DNA of 64,000 nt from the NCBI GenBank assembly GCA_902984215.1, contig CADWAF010003358.1, positions 37,375-101,374 of the forward strand, in the 5' to 3' direction. This stretch comes from Willaertia magna (Eukaryota; Heterolobosea; Eutetramitea; Acrasida; Naegleriidae). A model generated the notes under the pieces. The model saw nothing but the letters and a program-made list of their open reading frames with translations. It made no database searches and was not told the origin of the DNA. Shown piece by piece: positions 40,301-49,582 of the stretch. The position numbers and the translations under genes are program-made. The stretch's first letter is position 1, and every line of letters begins with the position of its first letter.

Positions 40301-41608
40301 ATGTCTCATTTACTTTACTTTTTATGGGGTCAAGTAAAAAAACAATTTGGATTTGATGATGAAGATGAAGAAACGAGTCAATTGAATGCAAATACTTCAG
40401 CGAAGGATTTTGTTAACAAAAGAGTTGAAGTTTTTAAAGATGTAACTTATTTAAAAGACTCCAAAGATTATAAACATCAATTAAACATTTTTAAAACTAG
40501 AAAACATGTAATTAATGAAGAAAATTCAACACCTATTCATGAAGATAATTTACCTGTAATATTCTTTGTTCATGGAGGAAGTTGGAGACGAGGTGATCGT
40601 ACTCATAGATGGTTTGATGTTTATTCCCGAATGGCAACAAGGCTTTGTTCAACATTTCCATGTATTGTTGTAAATATATCTTATAGATTGGCACCTACTG
40701 TAACATATAGAGAACAAGTCTATGACCTTATTCAAGCCTTTACATTTGTACGTAAAGAAATAAAAACTTTTGGAGGGAATGAAAAGAATATAATTTTAAT
40801 GGGACATAGTGCAGGTTCACATCTTATTGCATGTGCCTTATTACAATATGGAATGTCTTTAGAGAATGTAAATATTTGTGAAGTAAAATTAAGTGTAAAT
40901 GATAAGAAAGATAAAAGTGAGGAACCAATACACTTAGAGGTTAAAGAAAAAGAATTTATTATAGATAAAGAGGCATTAAATTGTATTAGAGGTATTATAC
41001 TTTTATGTCCAGTAACTGATGTACAGAATGTATCTCAAAGACACTTTTTAGTTAGAAAATTTATTGTTGAGCCAGCGTTTGGTATTTCTGAAAATTATGA
41101 GAAATGTTCTCCAATTTATTATGTACAACATATGTTAACTAATGGAAAAGTTTTATTTAATTTACCTCCTTTTTATATTTGTAATGCTGAAAGTGATTTA
41201 CAATTAGAAGAACAAGGTGAACAATTTGCTACATTACTTAAAGAATTGGTTGAAAAGTATCAAGAAAAGAAAGTTAATATAACATATAAAAGATTTAAAG
41301 ATGGTACTAATCACTTTACTATTGTTGGTCTGTCTAAGTCAATGGGAAAGATGTATGATCCTTTATTTCATGAAATAGTTCAATTTATTAAGGAGACATT
41401 ACATGTTCCAGAGACATTGGTACATGAAGAAGTAACAGAGACTTTTGTTGATAATAGTGTTATTGAGAATAATGTTTTACTAACTGAAAATAGGACTTCA
41501 CTTACAACTTTTGAGGATGTTGGAAAATTAATAGAAGAACAAGAGTCTGAAGAAATTTTTGAAAAACAAACTACTGAACATGACAATCTTTTTTATCAAT
41601 ACATGTAA
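40301..41608 (+). CDS. Alpha/beta hydrolase, isoprenylcysteine methylesterase-like
   Basis: A single exon of 435 residues. FVHGGSWRRGDR near residue 90 is the oxyanion-hole HGG motif, and GHSAGSHL near 167 carries the nucleophilic Ser. The acid is likely the Asp of CNAESDLQ near 297, and the base the His of GTNHFTIV near 336. VVNISYRLAP, then QAFTFVRKEIKTFGGNEKNI, follows the pattern of plant isoprenylcysteine methylesterase (ICME) and kynurenine-formamidase-type enzymes. ICME removes the methyl group that ICMT adds to prenylated C-terminal cysteines. An insert (about 190-225) and an acidic C-terminal tail of about 60 residues are extra. Substrate assignment is by family resemblance only. Confidence 0.75.
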   Translation: MSHLLYFLWGQVKKQFGFDDEDEETSQLNANTSAKDFVNKRVEVFKDVTYLKDSKDYKHQLNIFKTRKHVINEENSTPIHEDNLPVIFFVHGGSWRRGDRTHRWFDVYSRMATRLCSTFPCIVVNISYRLAPTVTYREQVYDLIQAFTFVRKEIKTFGGNEKNIILMGHSAGSHLIACALLQYGMSLENVNICEVKLSVNDKKDKSEEPIHLEVKEKEFIIDKEALNCIRGIILLCPVTDVQNVSQRHFLVRKFIVEPAFGISENYEKCSPIYYVQHMLTNGKVLFNLPPFYICNAESDLQLEEQGEQFATLLKELVEKYQEKKVNITYKRFKDGTNHFTIVGLSKSMGKMYDPLFHEIVQFIKETLHVPETLVHEEVTETFVDNSVIENNVLLTENRTSLTTFEDVGKLIEEQESEEIFEKQTTEHDNLFYQYM

Positions 41609-42419
41609 TTATTGTAAATAACTTTGTTAATAGTAATTAAGCTTATCTTATTTTATATTCTTTACAATATTGTAGAGAAATTAAATAAACAATTAACTAA
41701 TTACAATTACCACGTATTTTTAGAAATAGAAAAGGAAATCAAAGAGAAGATTCTTGCTAACAGTTAAGAACATCAAAATAAAGGAGAAACTAATAATTAA
41801 AGTAAAGAAAATAGTAAAACTTTTTATAGGGAAATTAGTTTTATTTAAAATTTAAGTTCTTCAATTTCATTATGGTTGAATTAAATTTATCAAGAATTGA
41901 AATTGACATAATTTAAACATTGTAAATAGTAATTTGTCAATTATTATATGAACCAACGGTTAGATTTTATTTAAAATATTCATCAATTTCAATCCATTTA
42001 TGGTCAACCACTTTACAATGGCGTTACCAAGTTTCTACATAAACTTTAATCTATCCAAATTTACTAAAATTCAAATTTCGTTACCTGCTCAATCAGTTCA
42101 ATTTATGAAAAACAAAAAACTTCCCTCAAGGGCCCCTAAAGCTTGTAATTAATCCACCAAAAAAGGAAGTTAAGTGTTGTTAGCTATATACTCAAAAGAA
42201 GAAAATGTACATGTTATACAACCTTCTTTCTAATTATTATTTAAAATATTACTCGTTAATATTAAAAAGAAAAGGACAACAACAATTATTAATTCAATTA
42301 ATTTTCTAACCTTTTCAATAATCACATCAAACAACAACTGACAGCAACAGTTGAAAAAAAAGATATACTACCTTCTAACCCTACAACAAACAACCACATT
42401 TAAATAACAATCTTATACA
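41609..42419. other. Long AT-rich intergenic region upstream of cyclin gene
   Basis: 811 bp without a convincing gene, the longest gap inside the gene-dense part of the window. It contains an imperfect direct repeat (TTTTATTTAAAAT followed by TTCAATTTCAT...ATGG, near 41836-41876 and 41966-42003), an AACGG element (41953-41963, ACCAACGGTTA) and a 44-codon plus-strand ORF (42018-42152) of unknown value. It probably holds the cyclin promoter and 5' UTR. Confidence 0.5.
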
Positions 42420-43602
42420 ATGCCTAGCATCCATAGTAAGTATTGTTCAATTCATAATTTAGTTAATTAACAATTAAAAAATAGGTTCATTCTTCTTTCC
42501 CTTATCTTGGTTACCATCCCCAATTCATAATAAATATTTTGATGTTAGTAATAATGTCATATCAGCAAGACAAAAATTACAAAAACTCTTTCATGATGAA
42601 TTGAATAGACAAAAACAAAATAGAAGAATTCATAGAGTTAATAAACCTCAACCAAGTATGATGGATGATGAAGATACAATGACATTTATTGAAAGTAAGG
42701 AATGTTCTACAAGAGTTGCTCCTTACTTTGTTCCAATTGAAAGACATGAATGGTTACGTTTAGATACTTTATTATTAAAAGAAAGAGAAAGAAATTCAGC
42801 AAAAGTAAATGAATATAACCAACAATGTCAACAAAAAGAAGAAGGACAAGATAGTCCATCTTCAATTGATAGTAATCCAGCTAATAATTCTAATAATTAT
42901 TTAAAATCACCAAATGCATTTCAAGCAATGAAATTAATTGAAAGTGAAAATGAATTGGCAGTTGACCAATTTGACACAGTAGTTCAATTATGTACTAAAA
43001 TGGTATATCAAGTAGTTTCATCTAATAGTATGTGTTGTGTTAGAGAAGAAATGGAACAAACATTAAAACAAACTGTACCAACTAAACAATTAGGTTATTT
43101 ACCATTACATGAATTAATACTTAAAAAGACTGAAGAAATTTATTGGAGAAAGTTTATTGAAATTATCTTTTTAAAGTTAATTGTAGATCCAAAAGTAATT
43201 CTTGTTGGATTACATTATTTTGCTAAAGTAATTCAAACTTTAGAAATGGAGAAACAAGTTAATCAATCATTAGGTACTCAATCTCCATCTACTCCAACTG
43301 TAGCATTCAATAGAAATGAATTAAAGACTTTAATTTGTATTTGTATCATGTTGGCAAGTAAAATGTATGATGAAGATATGTATTGGAAGACTAAATCATA
43401 CTTTAAATTATTTTCTTCACTTTGTAGAAAACGTGAAGATCATCGAAGATTAACTTTTAAAGAATTTAATCATTTAGAAATTGAAGTGTTAAATATTTTG
43501 GGTTTTCATTTAACTTTAAATATGGAATTATTCTCAAAGGAAATTGTTTCAAAACATTTAAAGATTCACTTTGATGAAGATACTGTCTTGTTAGTTATAT
43601 AA
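42420..43602 (+). CDS. Cyclin (cyclin-box protein)
   Basis: Exons 42420-42435 and 42485-43602, with a 49-nt intron (GTAAGT...ATAG); 377 residues. The tiny first exon encodes MPSIH and joins in frame to SSFFFPLSWLPSP. A cyclin box spans about residues 190-330: WRKFIEIIFLKLIVDPKVIL, LKTLICICIMLASKMYDED and FNHLEIEVLNILGFHLTL. The last is the helix-5 pattern shared by PHO80/Pcl-type and other cyclins. It should activate a cyclin-dependent kinase; the subfamily is uncertain. No destruction box was recognised. Confidence 0.8.
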
Positions 43603-43836
43603 ATAATTATTAGTAATTGTTTAATTCTAATAATTATATTAAAGATAATTATTCATGTAGACAACTTGGTTGTCTTGTACATAAAACTATCCTTCCTCTT
43701 GTACATTAGTAGTGTTTGCCTTTTAGGCAAATACAACAACAAACCCTTAATAAATTGCATCTTCTTTTCATCCAACAATTACTTTCTTAATCATTGCTAG
43801 CTCAAAAACAGCGCCTTGTTAAGGAGGCAGTGAACA
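43603..43836. other. Intergenic segment with two short hairpins
   Basis: A 234-bp gap between the cyclin stop and the frameshifted F-box/LRR-like remnant. It holds two inverted repeats and a direct repeat, listed separately. No ORF was recognised. Confidence 0.5.
43659..43734. repeat. Two adjacent hairpins flanking a 10-nt direct repeat
   Basis: AGACAAC (43659-43665), loop TTG, GTTGTCT (43669-43675) is a perfect 7-bp inverted repeat. GTGTTTGCCT (43712-43721), loop TTT, AGGCAAATAC (43725-43734) pairs over 10 bp with one G-T wobble. Between and overlapping them TCTTGTACAT occurs at 43673-43682 and 43697-43706. The arrangement could be a small structured RNA, a 3'-UTR element of the cyclin mRNA, or a decayed mobile-element end. 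Confidence 0.6.
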
Positions 43837-45417
43837 GTGGGACCCACCGGTGATTTATTTTCATTTCGCATACTTTGTTATTTAAACAAACAAGATATTT
43901 TATTAAATGTTTATTTAACAAATAAAAAAATAGCTAAAATTATACAAAAACAAAATAATTTAAATATTTCAATATTTTTAAATCAAAATAATTTAATTCC
44001 ATTAATGAATTTCTCATATTTTATTTGAATCGTCCACCCATTTTACAATTGACAAGTGAAAATAAAATTTTAAAAGAAATTAAAAATGATTACAAATTAT
44101 CTGCCGTAGATATTTTATTAAATGAAGATAATTCTTTATTAAATAATAATAATATTTCATCAATTATTGTCAACAATGTTTTGATAGTAATTCTAGATCA
44201 CTTAGTTCAACTGTTTTTATAAATGGTTTAAATTCTTTACAAAATATTACAAAAATTAGAGCTTTAAAACTAGCTTATCACCGTAGTTTTTTTGTTGATG
44301 AAAAGAATATAGCAAGTTTACAAAATTTAGATATTTTAAAAATTGATTACAATTCAAAACATTTCTACGACAATTATTTAGACAGTTTACAAAACCTTCA
44401 AAATACAAAAATTGTAATAAATTTTACACATTTTCCTGATAAATTATTTATATAATTTATTAAAATTAATGAAAAGTCATCAAGTTGAAATTCAAGGAAA
44501 ATTAAGTATTCAATATAATGATGATGTTTATTACAAAATTTGTAATACAACAGAAGAAGGTTTTGATTGGTTTTTATTTTTTAAAACTTTATCAAAATGT
44601 AAAAAATTAGAACAATTAAGAATTATGTATTCTGAAATTATTTTATTTAAAGAAATTACACAAGAATTGAATGATGATAGTATTGAAATAAATAAAGAAG
44701 AAAGTTTAGAATTAATTAATGTTAAATTTAAATATATGGAAAGTGATAATTATTCTACAGTTGACATTACAAATGAAGTTTTAATTAAATTTAAATCAAA
44801 AAAATGTAAATCAATTGTTTTAAGGGAATTAAAATTAACAAATTTACCAAATTTTTTATTAATTTCAATCTATAACTTTACAAAATAATCCATGTATTGA
44901 TACTTTAGGTTTTTATAACAATAATTATTTTAATATAGATATTTTTACAATAGAATATAAAAAATATTTTCAAAATAATTTAATTGAATTATTTTTATTT
45001 CAATATTTAAAATTTTTAAAATTAATTAAAAATAAAAATCCTAATGCTCTTTACTTAGAAAATTCTTGTTTAAATTTAATTAATATTTACAACAAAGTGG
45101 AGAATAATGAATTAGTAAATAATTTTAATTTAAGGGAGGCAATGGATTATTTTGTAAAAAGTAAAAAAGAATTAAAACGATCCAAAAATAATTATAATTT
45201 TTACTTAAATATTTTATATTCGTCCCCTGAAAGGCGCTTGGCAATTGATTGTATTGGGGCTGTAATTCAAGTTGCCATCCACACTGCTAAAGAAACAATT
45301 AAGGAAGAAGTAAAAGAAGAAGATTGGTTAATTTATTCAATTAGTTGTAAGTTAGTGAATGAAAGTCATTTTGATAAAAGTGCAGTTACTATTTGGGATA
45401 AATATTTATTTCAATAA
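43837..45417 (+). pseudogene. F-box/leucine-rich-repeat-like gene with several frameshifts
   Basis: One protein can be followed across 1.58 kb only by changing frame. It begins FSFRILCYLNKQDILLNVYLTNKKIAKII (F-box-like), runs to about 44025, shifts to LNRPPILQLTSENKILKEI until about 44190, then to LNSLQNITKIRALKL and LQNLDILKIDYNS (LRR-like) to about 44452. It shifts again to MKSHQVEIQGKLSIQ to about 44880 and again to LQNNPCIDTLGFYNNN, ending at 45417. Most shifts sit in T or A runs. Coding character is otherwise intact and AT-rich. Causes could be recent pseudogenisation, sequence errors in homopolymers, or unrecognised introns; no GTAAG donor was seen at the joins. It resembles expanded F-box/LRR-type families of free-living amoebae. 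Confidence 0.6.
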
Positions 45418-45434
45418 AAGAATATGAATCAAGT

Positions 45435-47774
45435 TTATTCATCATCTAATACAATTACATCGTCATTGTCAGTGCTTGCACTTGTCTTTTTCTTTTTAGT
45501 TTTTTCTTCGTCATCACTTTCTTCCTTTGTTTTTCTTTTTGCTCCTCGCTTTGACCTTGACTTTGTTGGAATCTCTTCTTCTTCTTCATCTTCCACTAAA
45601 TCTAAGGATTTAAATTTAGTACTTCGCTTAGTAGTACTACTCTTAGATTTAGATGCAGATTTTTTAGTTGTAGTAGTGCTTGATGAAGCCTTCTTTCTTC
45701 CTCTTTTTGGTTTTTCTTCCTCTTCTTCTTCCTCATCTTCAACTTTCTTCTTTCCCCTAGTTGACTTTTTCTTTTTTGGTTTTTCCTCTTCTTCACTTTC
45801 ATCCTTTTTCTTTTTGGAGCTACTTCTCTTTTTCTTTGGTTTTTCCTCTTCTTCTTCCTCCTCTTCACTTTCATCTTTTTTCTTTCTTGTGCTTCTTTTC
45901 TTTTTGGGTTTTTCTTCTTCTTCCTCCTCTTCCTCTTCTTCATCTTTATTATCTTTAGATTTAGATCCTTTTATTCTATCTAAAATTCTTTGGTCTTGTC
46001 TTAATTCATATTCTGCCTTTTCTTCTAATTTATATTTTGATAACAAATCATGTATATCATCTTCTGTAATTGTTTCATCACTATCTTTTAATTTCTTCTT
46101 TATATCAGTCCATAATTTCTTTTGTTTTTCTTTAATGTCAGCCTTAACAAAATCATCAATCGAATGTAATTCTTCTTTATCTACATAATCTATTACTGAG
46201 TTCTGTAATTCAAATGTATTCAAAACTGATAATCCCTCTTTAGAATTACTTTCATCTCTTAAATAATAAGCAACTAAATCTTCTATTTTAATACCTTCAG
46301 TTAAGGCATCACCAGCAGCTTCTAACAATTCATCATTATCATTATTCACAATTGCTTTAAGTATTTGATCTTTTGACTTTTTAGAATTTTTATCATTCTC
46401 TACATCTTCTTGATCATTATTGCTCTTACTGTCATTCACTTTTGTCTTCTTTCTTGTCATTGTCAATAAATCAGATGGATTTGCAACTTTACCAATAAAA
46501 TAAGAACCAAATCTTTGAGGGTTAACAGATGCATAACCTGAATAATCTACTTTTAATTTTACAATAGGTAATTCTAAATTTGGATATTGTTTATAAATCT
46601 CTTTTAATTTTTCCTTTTCTTTCTTATCATGTTCAAAATTATTCCACTTTCCTTGTTTAGCTTGTTCAATTAATTCTTCAACATGTTCTTTTAAAAATTG
46701 AGCAATCTCATCAGAATTATTTTTAACATGTTTTAAATCATCTTTATAATCTGATAAAGTAATTGTATCAAATATATAAGGTCTAACAGATTTTAAAGGT
46801 AAAGGAATAGTTCTATATTGATCTTTATAAATTTCAATTATTGCTACTTTCTTTGTTTTTCCTTCTTGTGGAGTATAACTTGTCACAATACTACTACCTG
46901 GTTGCATTACATCAAAACCATGTGGTGTTCTAGTTGGTACAATTAATTGTTCATGTTCATGACCATAAATAACTAAATCAAAGAAACCTTTTAACATACT
47001 ATCACTTATATTTCCTTTTTTATTTTGTAATTGATTATGATTTTGATGTAAAATAAATAAATTAAACCATTCTTCACCACTCTCTTGAGGTCTATAAAAT
47101 GTAATCTTTTGATTTTTAAATGTTTGATATAATCTTTCATCTCTAATATAACCTAATCCATATAAAGATAATTTAGTTTCACCTTTTTGAATTAAAATAG
47201 GTTTAACTTGTATTTGGTCAACAGTTTCACTCTTCCCAAAATAATTAATTAAATCACATTGTGATAAAATATCTAAAACACTTAAATTATTCTCTCCTGA
47301 CCATCCATCATGATTTCCACTAATTGCAAATATAGGTAAAGATATATTTACATTTGGATCTTCATAATTTACAACATGTTTAGGATTAGATTTAAAATTA
47401 ACTTCTTGGTCACTTAATATTTGTAATGGTAATGGTCTATCTCCAAATACATATTTTCTAAGTATTGTTATTGCTCTATGTAATGTATCTCTTGATGGTT
47501 TATTATCTTGAAATAAATCTCCTCCTTGTAAAATAAAATCAACATTATGTTGTTTAGCATATTCTAATATTTCTTCAAAGATTATAAATGAATCATCTTT
47601 TCTTATCGGATCTCTTTCTAAATATCCTAAATGATTATCTGTTGTTATTAATATTCTTAAAATATCTTTATCATCCATATCTTCTTCATTTACTTCTTTT
47701 TCTACTGGTTGTATCCCTTCATCATCTTCCATGTAGGATCTCTGAGAACTTTTTACAAAATTAGTTTGAGACAT
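45435..47774 (-). CDS. MRE11: MRE11 double-strand-break repair nuclease
   Basis: A single exon of 779 residues. The phosphodiesterase motifs are in order: TTDNHLGYLERDP near 43, GGDLFQDNKPS near 85, GNHDGWSG near 150, HQNHNQ near 240 and YGHEHE near 265, which together bind two Mn ions. GFDVMQPGSSIVTSY leads to the capping domain. MRE11 with RAD50 and NBS1/Xrs2 processes DNA ends and telomeres. The C-terminal 200 residues are alternating acidic (Glu runs) and basic (KPKKKRS-type) blocks ending in DDVIVLDDE. They are less conserved but DNA-binding tails are usual for the family. The final DDVIVLDDE looks like a SUMO-interacting motif (hydrophobic VIVL flanked by acids), which is inference. Confidence 0.96.
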   Translation of the reverse strand: MSQTNFVKSSQRSYMEDDEGIQPVEKEVNEEDMDDKDILRILITTDNHLGYLERDPIRKDDSFIIFEEILEYAKQHNVDFILQGGDLFQDNKPSRDTLHRAITILRKYVFGDRPLPLQILSDQEVNFKSNPKHVVNYEDPNVNISLPIFAISGNHDGWSGENNLSVLDILSQCDLINYFGKSETVDQIQVKPILIQKGETKLSLYGLGYIRDERLYQTFKNQKITFYRPQESGEEWFNLFILHQNHNQLQNKKGNISDSMLKGFFDLVIYGHEHEQLIVPTRTPHGFDVMQPGSSIVTSYTPQEGKTKKVAIIEIYKDQYRTIPLPLKSVRPYIFDTITLSDYKDDLKHVKNNSDEIAQFLKEHVEELIEQAKQGKWNNFEHDKKEKEKLKEIYKQYPNLELPIVKLKVDYSGYASVNPQRFGSYFIGKVANPSDLLTMTRKKTKVNDSKSNNDQEDVENDKNSKKSKDQILKAIVNNDNDELLEAAGDALTEGIKIEDLVAYYLRDESNSKEGLSVLNTFELQNSVIDYVDKEELHSIDDFVKADIKEKQKKLWTDIKKKLKDSDETITEDDIHDLLSKYKLEEKAEYELRQDQRILDRIKGSKSKDNKDEEEEEEEEEEKPKKKRSTRKKKDESEEEEEEEEKPKKKRSSSKKKKDESEEEEKPKKKKSTRGKKKVEDEEEEEEEKPKRGRKKASSSTTTTKKSASKSKSSTTKRSTKFKSLDLVEDEEEEEIPTKSRSKRGAKRKTKEESDDEEKTKKKKTSASTDNDDVIVLDDE

Positions 47775-47811
47775 TTTTTATTTGAAAGAGAATTCAAGTG
47801 AATATTGGAAT

Positions 47812-49515
47812 TTATTGTTTTTCTGTAAATAATTTTTGAATTAACCAATCAACAGCGTTACAATGCATTTTCATTGTTTTTAAAATCTCTTCTAATTTTT
47901 CACCATTTCTTTCATCTTCTGCTTTTAAAATACTTTCAAATAATAAAGTTGTTTCATTTAAAACATCATCTACTTTATCTAAATTAAAATGTAATAAATC
48001 ATTTTGAATTGAAACAAATCCTAATCTTTCATAAATTCCATAACAACTAATTGCTGAAATAATATATGGTCTAATTGAACTTTTATCAAACATTGCAAAT
48101 CTTCTCAAATCTTGTACAGCAAAACTTACAAGAGTACGTTGTAATTCTTCTCTTGTAATTAATTTATCATCATATAATAATTTCATTGTTGATAATGCAG
48201 TCAATTCTGCTCTTGGTTCTTCCAATAAAGTCTTTGTGTCAACCTTAATAGTATCTTTTACATTTTCTAAATTATAAATTGCGTGACCTAATTCATGAGC
48301 TGCAACATGATTTTTAATAGTATCAATTGCAGTTAAATATTCAAATAAACTTTCTGCATTTGCACAAACTTTTTTAATTAAATCTTTTGTTTGTTCAATT
48401 CTTGATTGAGTTGAAATTGGATCAAAATAAATCTTTACACCTTTAACATTCTTAACTTCTGATCTATTTGGAATTGATTGACCAGAAAATCTAAAACTAA
48501 CACTTTGTCCACAACAAAATGGAATACAATAAATAGCACACATTGAATTTTCAACTGCAAATATACCATTACTACCAAGTGAAGTATTTCTCTTATTGAA
48601 ATAATTAACCATACTTGATTGAACACCAGTTTTAATGAATTGATTTACTTTTTCATAATCTTCATCAATAAATCTAACACTAAAATCTGGAATAGCTTTA
48701 CAACGTAAAACATCTCCATATCCATATTCAATATCATGAATATATTGAATATAATATTTAATATCCATCCATAACATATCTAATTCTTTATTCATTTCTT
48801 CTAATTTAGTTTTATCTGTTTCTACTAAAGTATTTCTATATTGTTTAATATATTTAATATAGGCTTTCACTTCATCTATTGGTAAATCATTTGGTTGATG
48901 ATTTAATAATATTTCTAAATCATGAATTAATAAATCCATTGCTTCAACAATTGGTTGTAATTCTTCTTTAAAATAAGTAGCATACGGAATATCATAAAAT
49001 TCATTAGTTTCTTCATTTAAACAAATAATTGTGTATGAATTAGTTAATTCTTTATCAATAGAATCTTTTCTTTTCTCTAATTCTTCTGCACATTTATTAC
49101 CTTGAACAGATTTAGCCCATTTAACATAAAAACGATCATAAAGATTAGAAATAGTAATACCATATTCAATTAAGATACAATCAAAAGAAGAGAACTGATG
49201 GGAAATACCAGAATTATTCTTCAATGCTAATTGAATAAATTCTCTTGTAAGATTTTGTCTTTTATGTGCAACTTCTAATACTTTGTAATAATCTTCAGTA
49301 AAATCTTTAATATCTTCAAAATTTTGATATAAAACTGCTTTGATCAATGCATCTTTACGTGATTGTCCCAAAACATTGCGATCACTTTCATATTGTTCAT
49401 TGTTTAAAAAGATATTGTCAGTGATTTGAACAATTTTCTTTAATAATGGAATTCTTGAGTAAGAAGATAAGTCGGAACAATGAGAAGAGAAAACTGCTTT
49501 TGCTGAGCTTAACAT
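47812..49515 (-). CDS. HELGH zinc-metallopeptidase-like protein (M49-like)
   Basis: A single exon of 567 residues. NHVAAHELGHAIYNLE near 405 is an HExxH zinc motif, and EEPRAELTAL about 27 residues later supplies the glutamate expected of a gluzincin. The pairing resembles the dipeptidyl-peptidase III (M49) family, whose motifs are HELLGH and EECRAE. Here the helix is the standard five-residue HELGH rather than the M49 six-residue HELLGH, and the motif spacing is shorter. The N-terminal 300 residues are mostly helical with no signal peptide, so it is probably cytosolic. It lies 37 bp upstream of MRE11 on the same strand. Peptidase activity is an inference from motifs. Confidence 0.68.
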   Translation of the reverse strand: MLSSAKAVFSSHCSDLSSYSRIPLLKKIVQITDNIFLNNEQYESDRNVLGQSRKDALIKAVLYQNFEDIKDFTEDYYKVLEVAHKRQNLTREFIQLALKNNSGISHQFSSFDCILIEYGITISNLYDRFYVKWAKSVQGNKCAEELEKRKDSIDKELTNSYTIICLNEETNEFYDIPYATYFKEELQPIVEAMDLLIHDLEILLNHQPNDLPIDEVKAYIKYIKQYRNTLVETDKTKLEEMNKELDMLWMDIKYYIQYIHDIEYGYGDVLRCKAIPDFSVRFIDEDYEKVNQFIKTGVQSSMVNYFNKRNTSLGSNGIFAVENSMCAIYCIPFCCGQSVSFRFSGQSIPNRSEVKNVKGVKIYFDPISTQSRIEQTKDLIKKVCANAESLFEYLTAIDTIKNHVAAHELGHAIYNLENVKDTIKVDTKTLLEEPRAELTALSTMKLLYDDKLITREELQRTLVSFAVQDLRRFAMFDKSSIRPYIISAISCYGIYERLGFVSIQNDLLHFNLDKVDDVLNETTLLFESILKAEDERNGEKLEEILKTMKMHCNAVDWLIQKLFTEKQ

Positions 49516-49582
49516 TTTTTTTTTAATTTAATTTTTTTATTTTTGTTTGTGACAAACAGTTACAATTTTGTAACTTTGCAAG

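Noticed and set aside
42018..42152. 44-codon plus-strand ORF upstream of the cyclin
   Set aside because: Short and without similarity; possible uORF but unsupported.
45424..46188. 254-codon plus-strand ORF, rich in Ser and Phe
   Set aside because: It is the antisense shadow of the Glu/Lys-rich MRE11 tail (GAA/AAG runs read backwards give TTC/CTT); MRE11 motifs are decisive.
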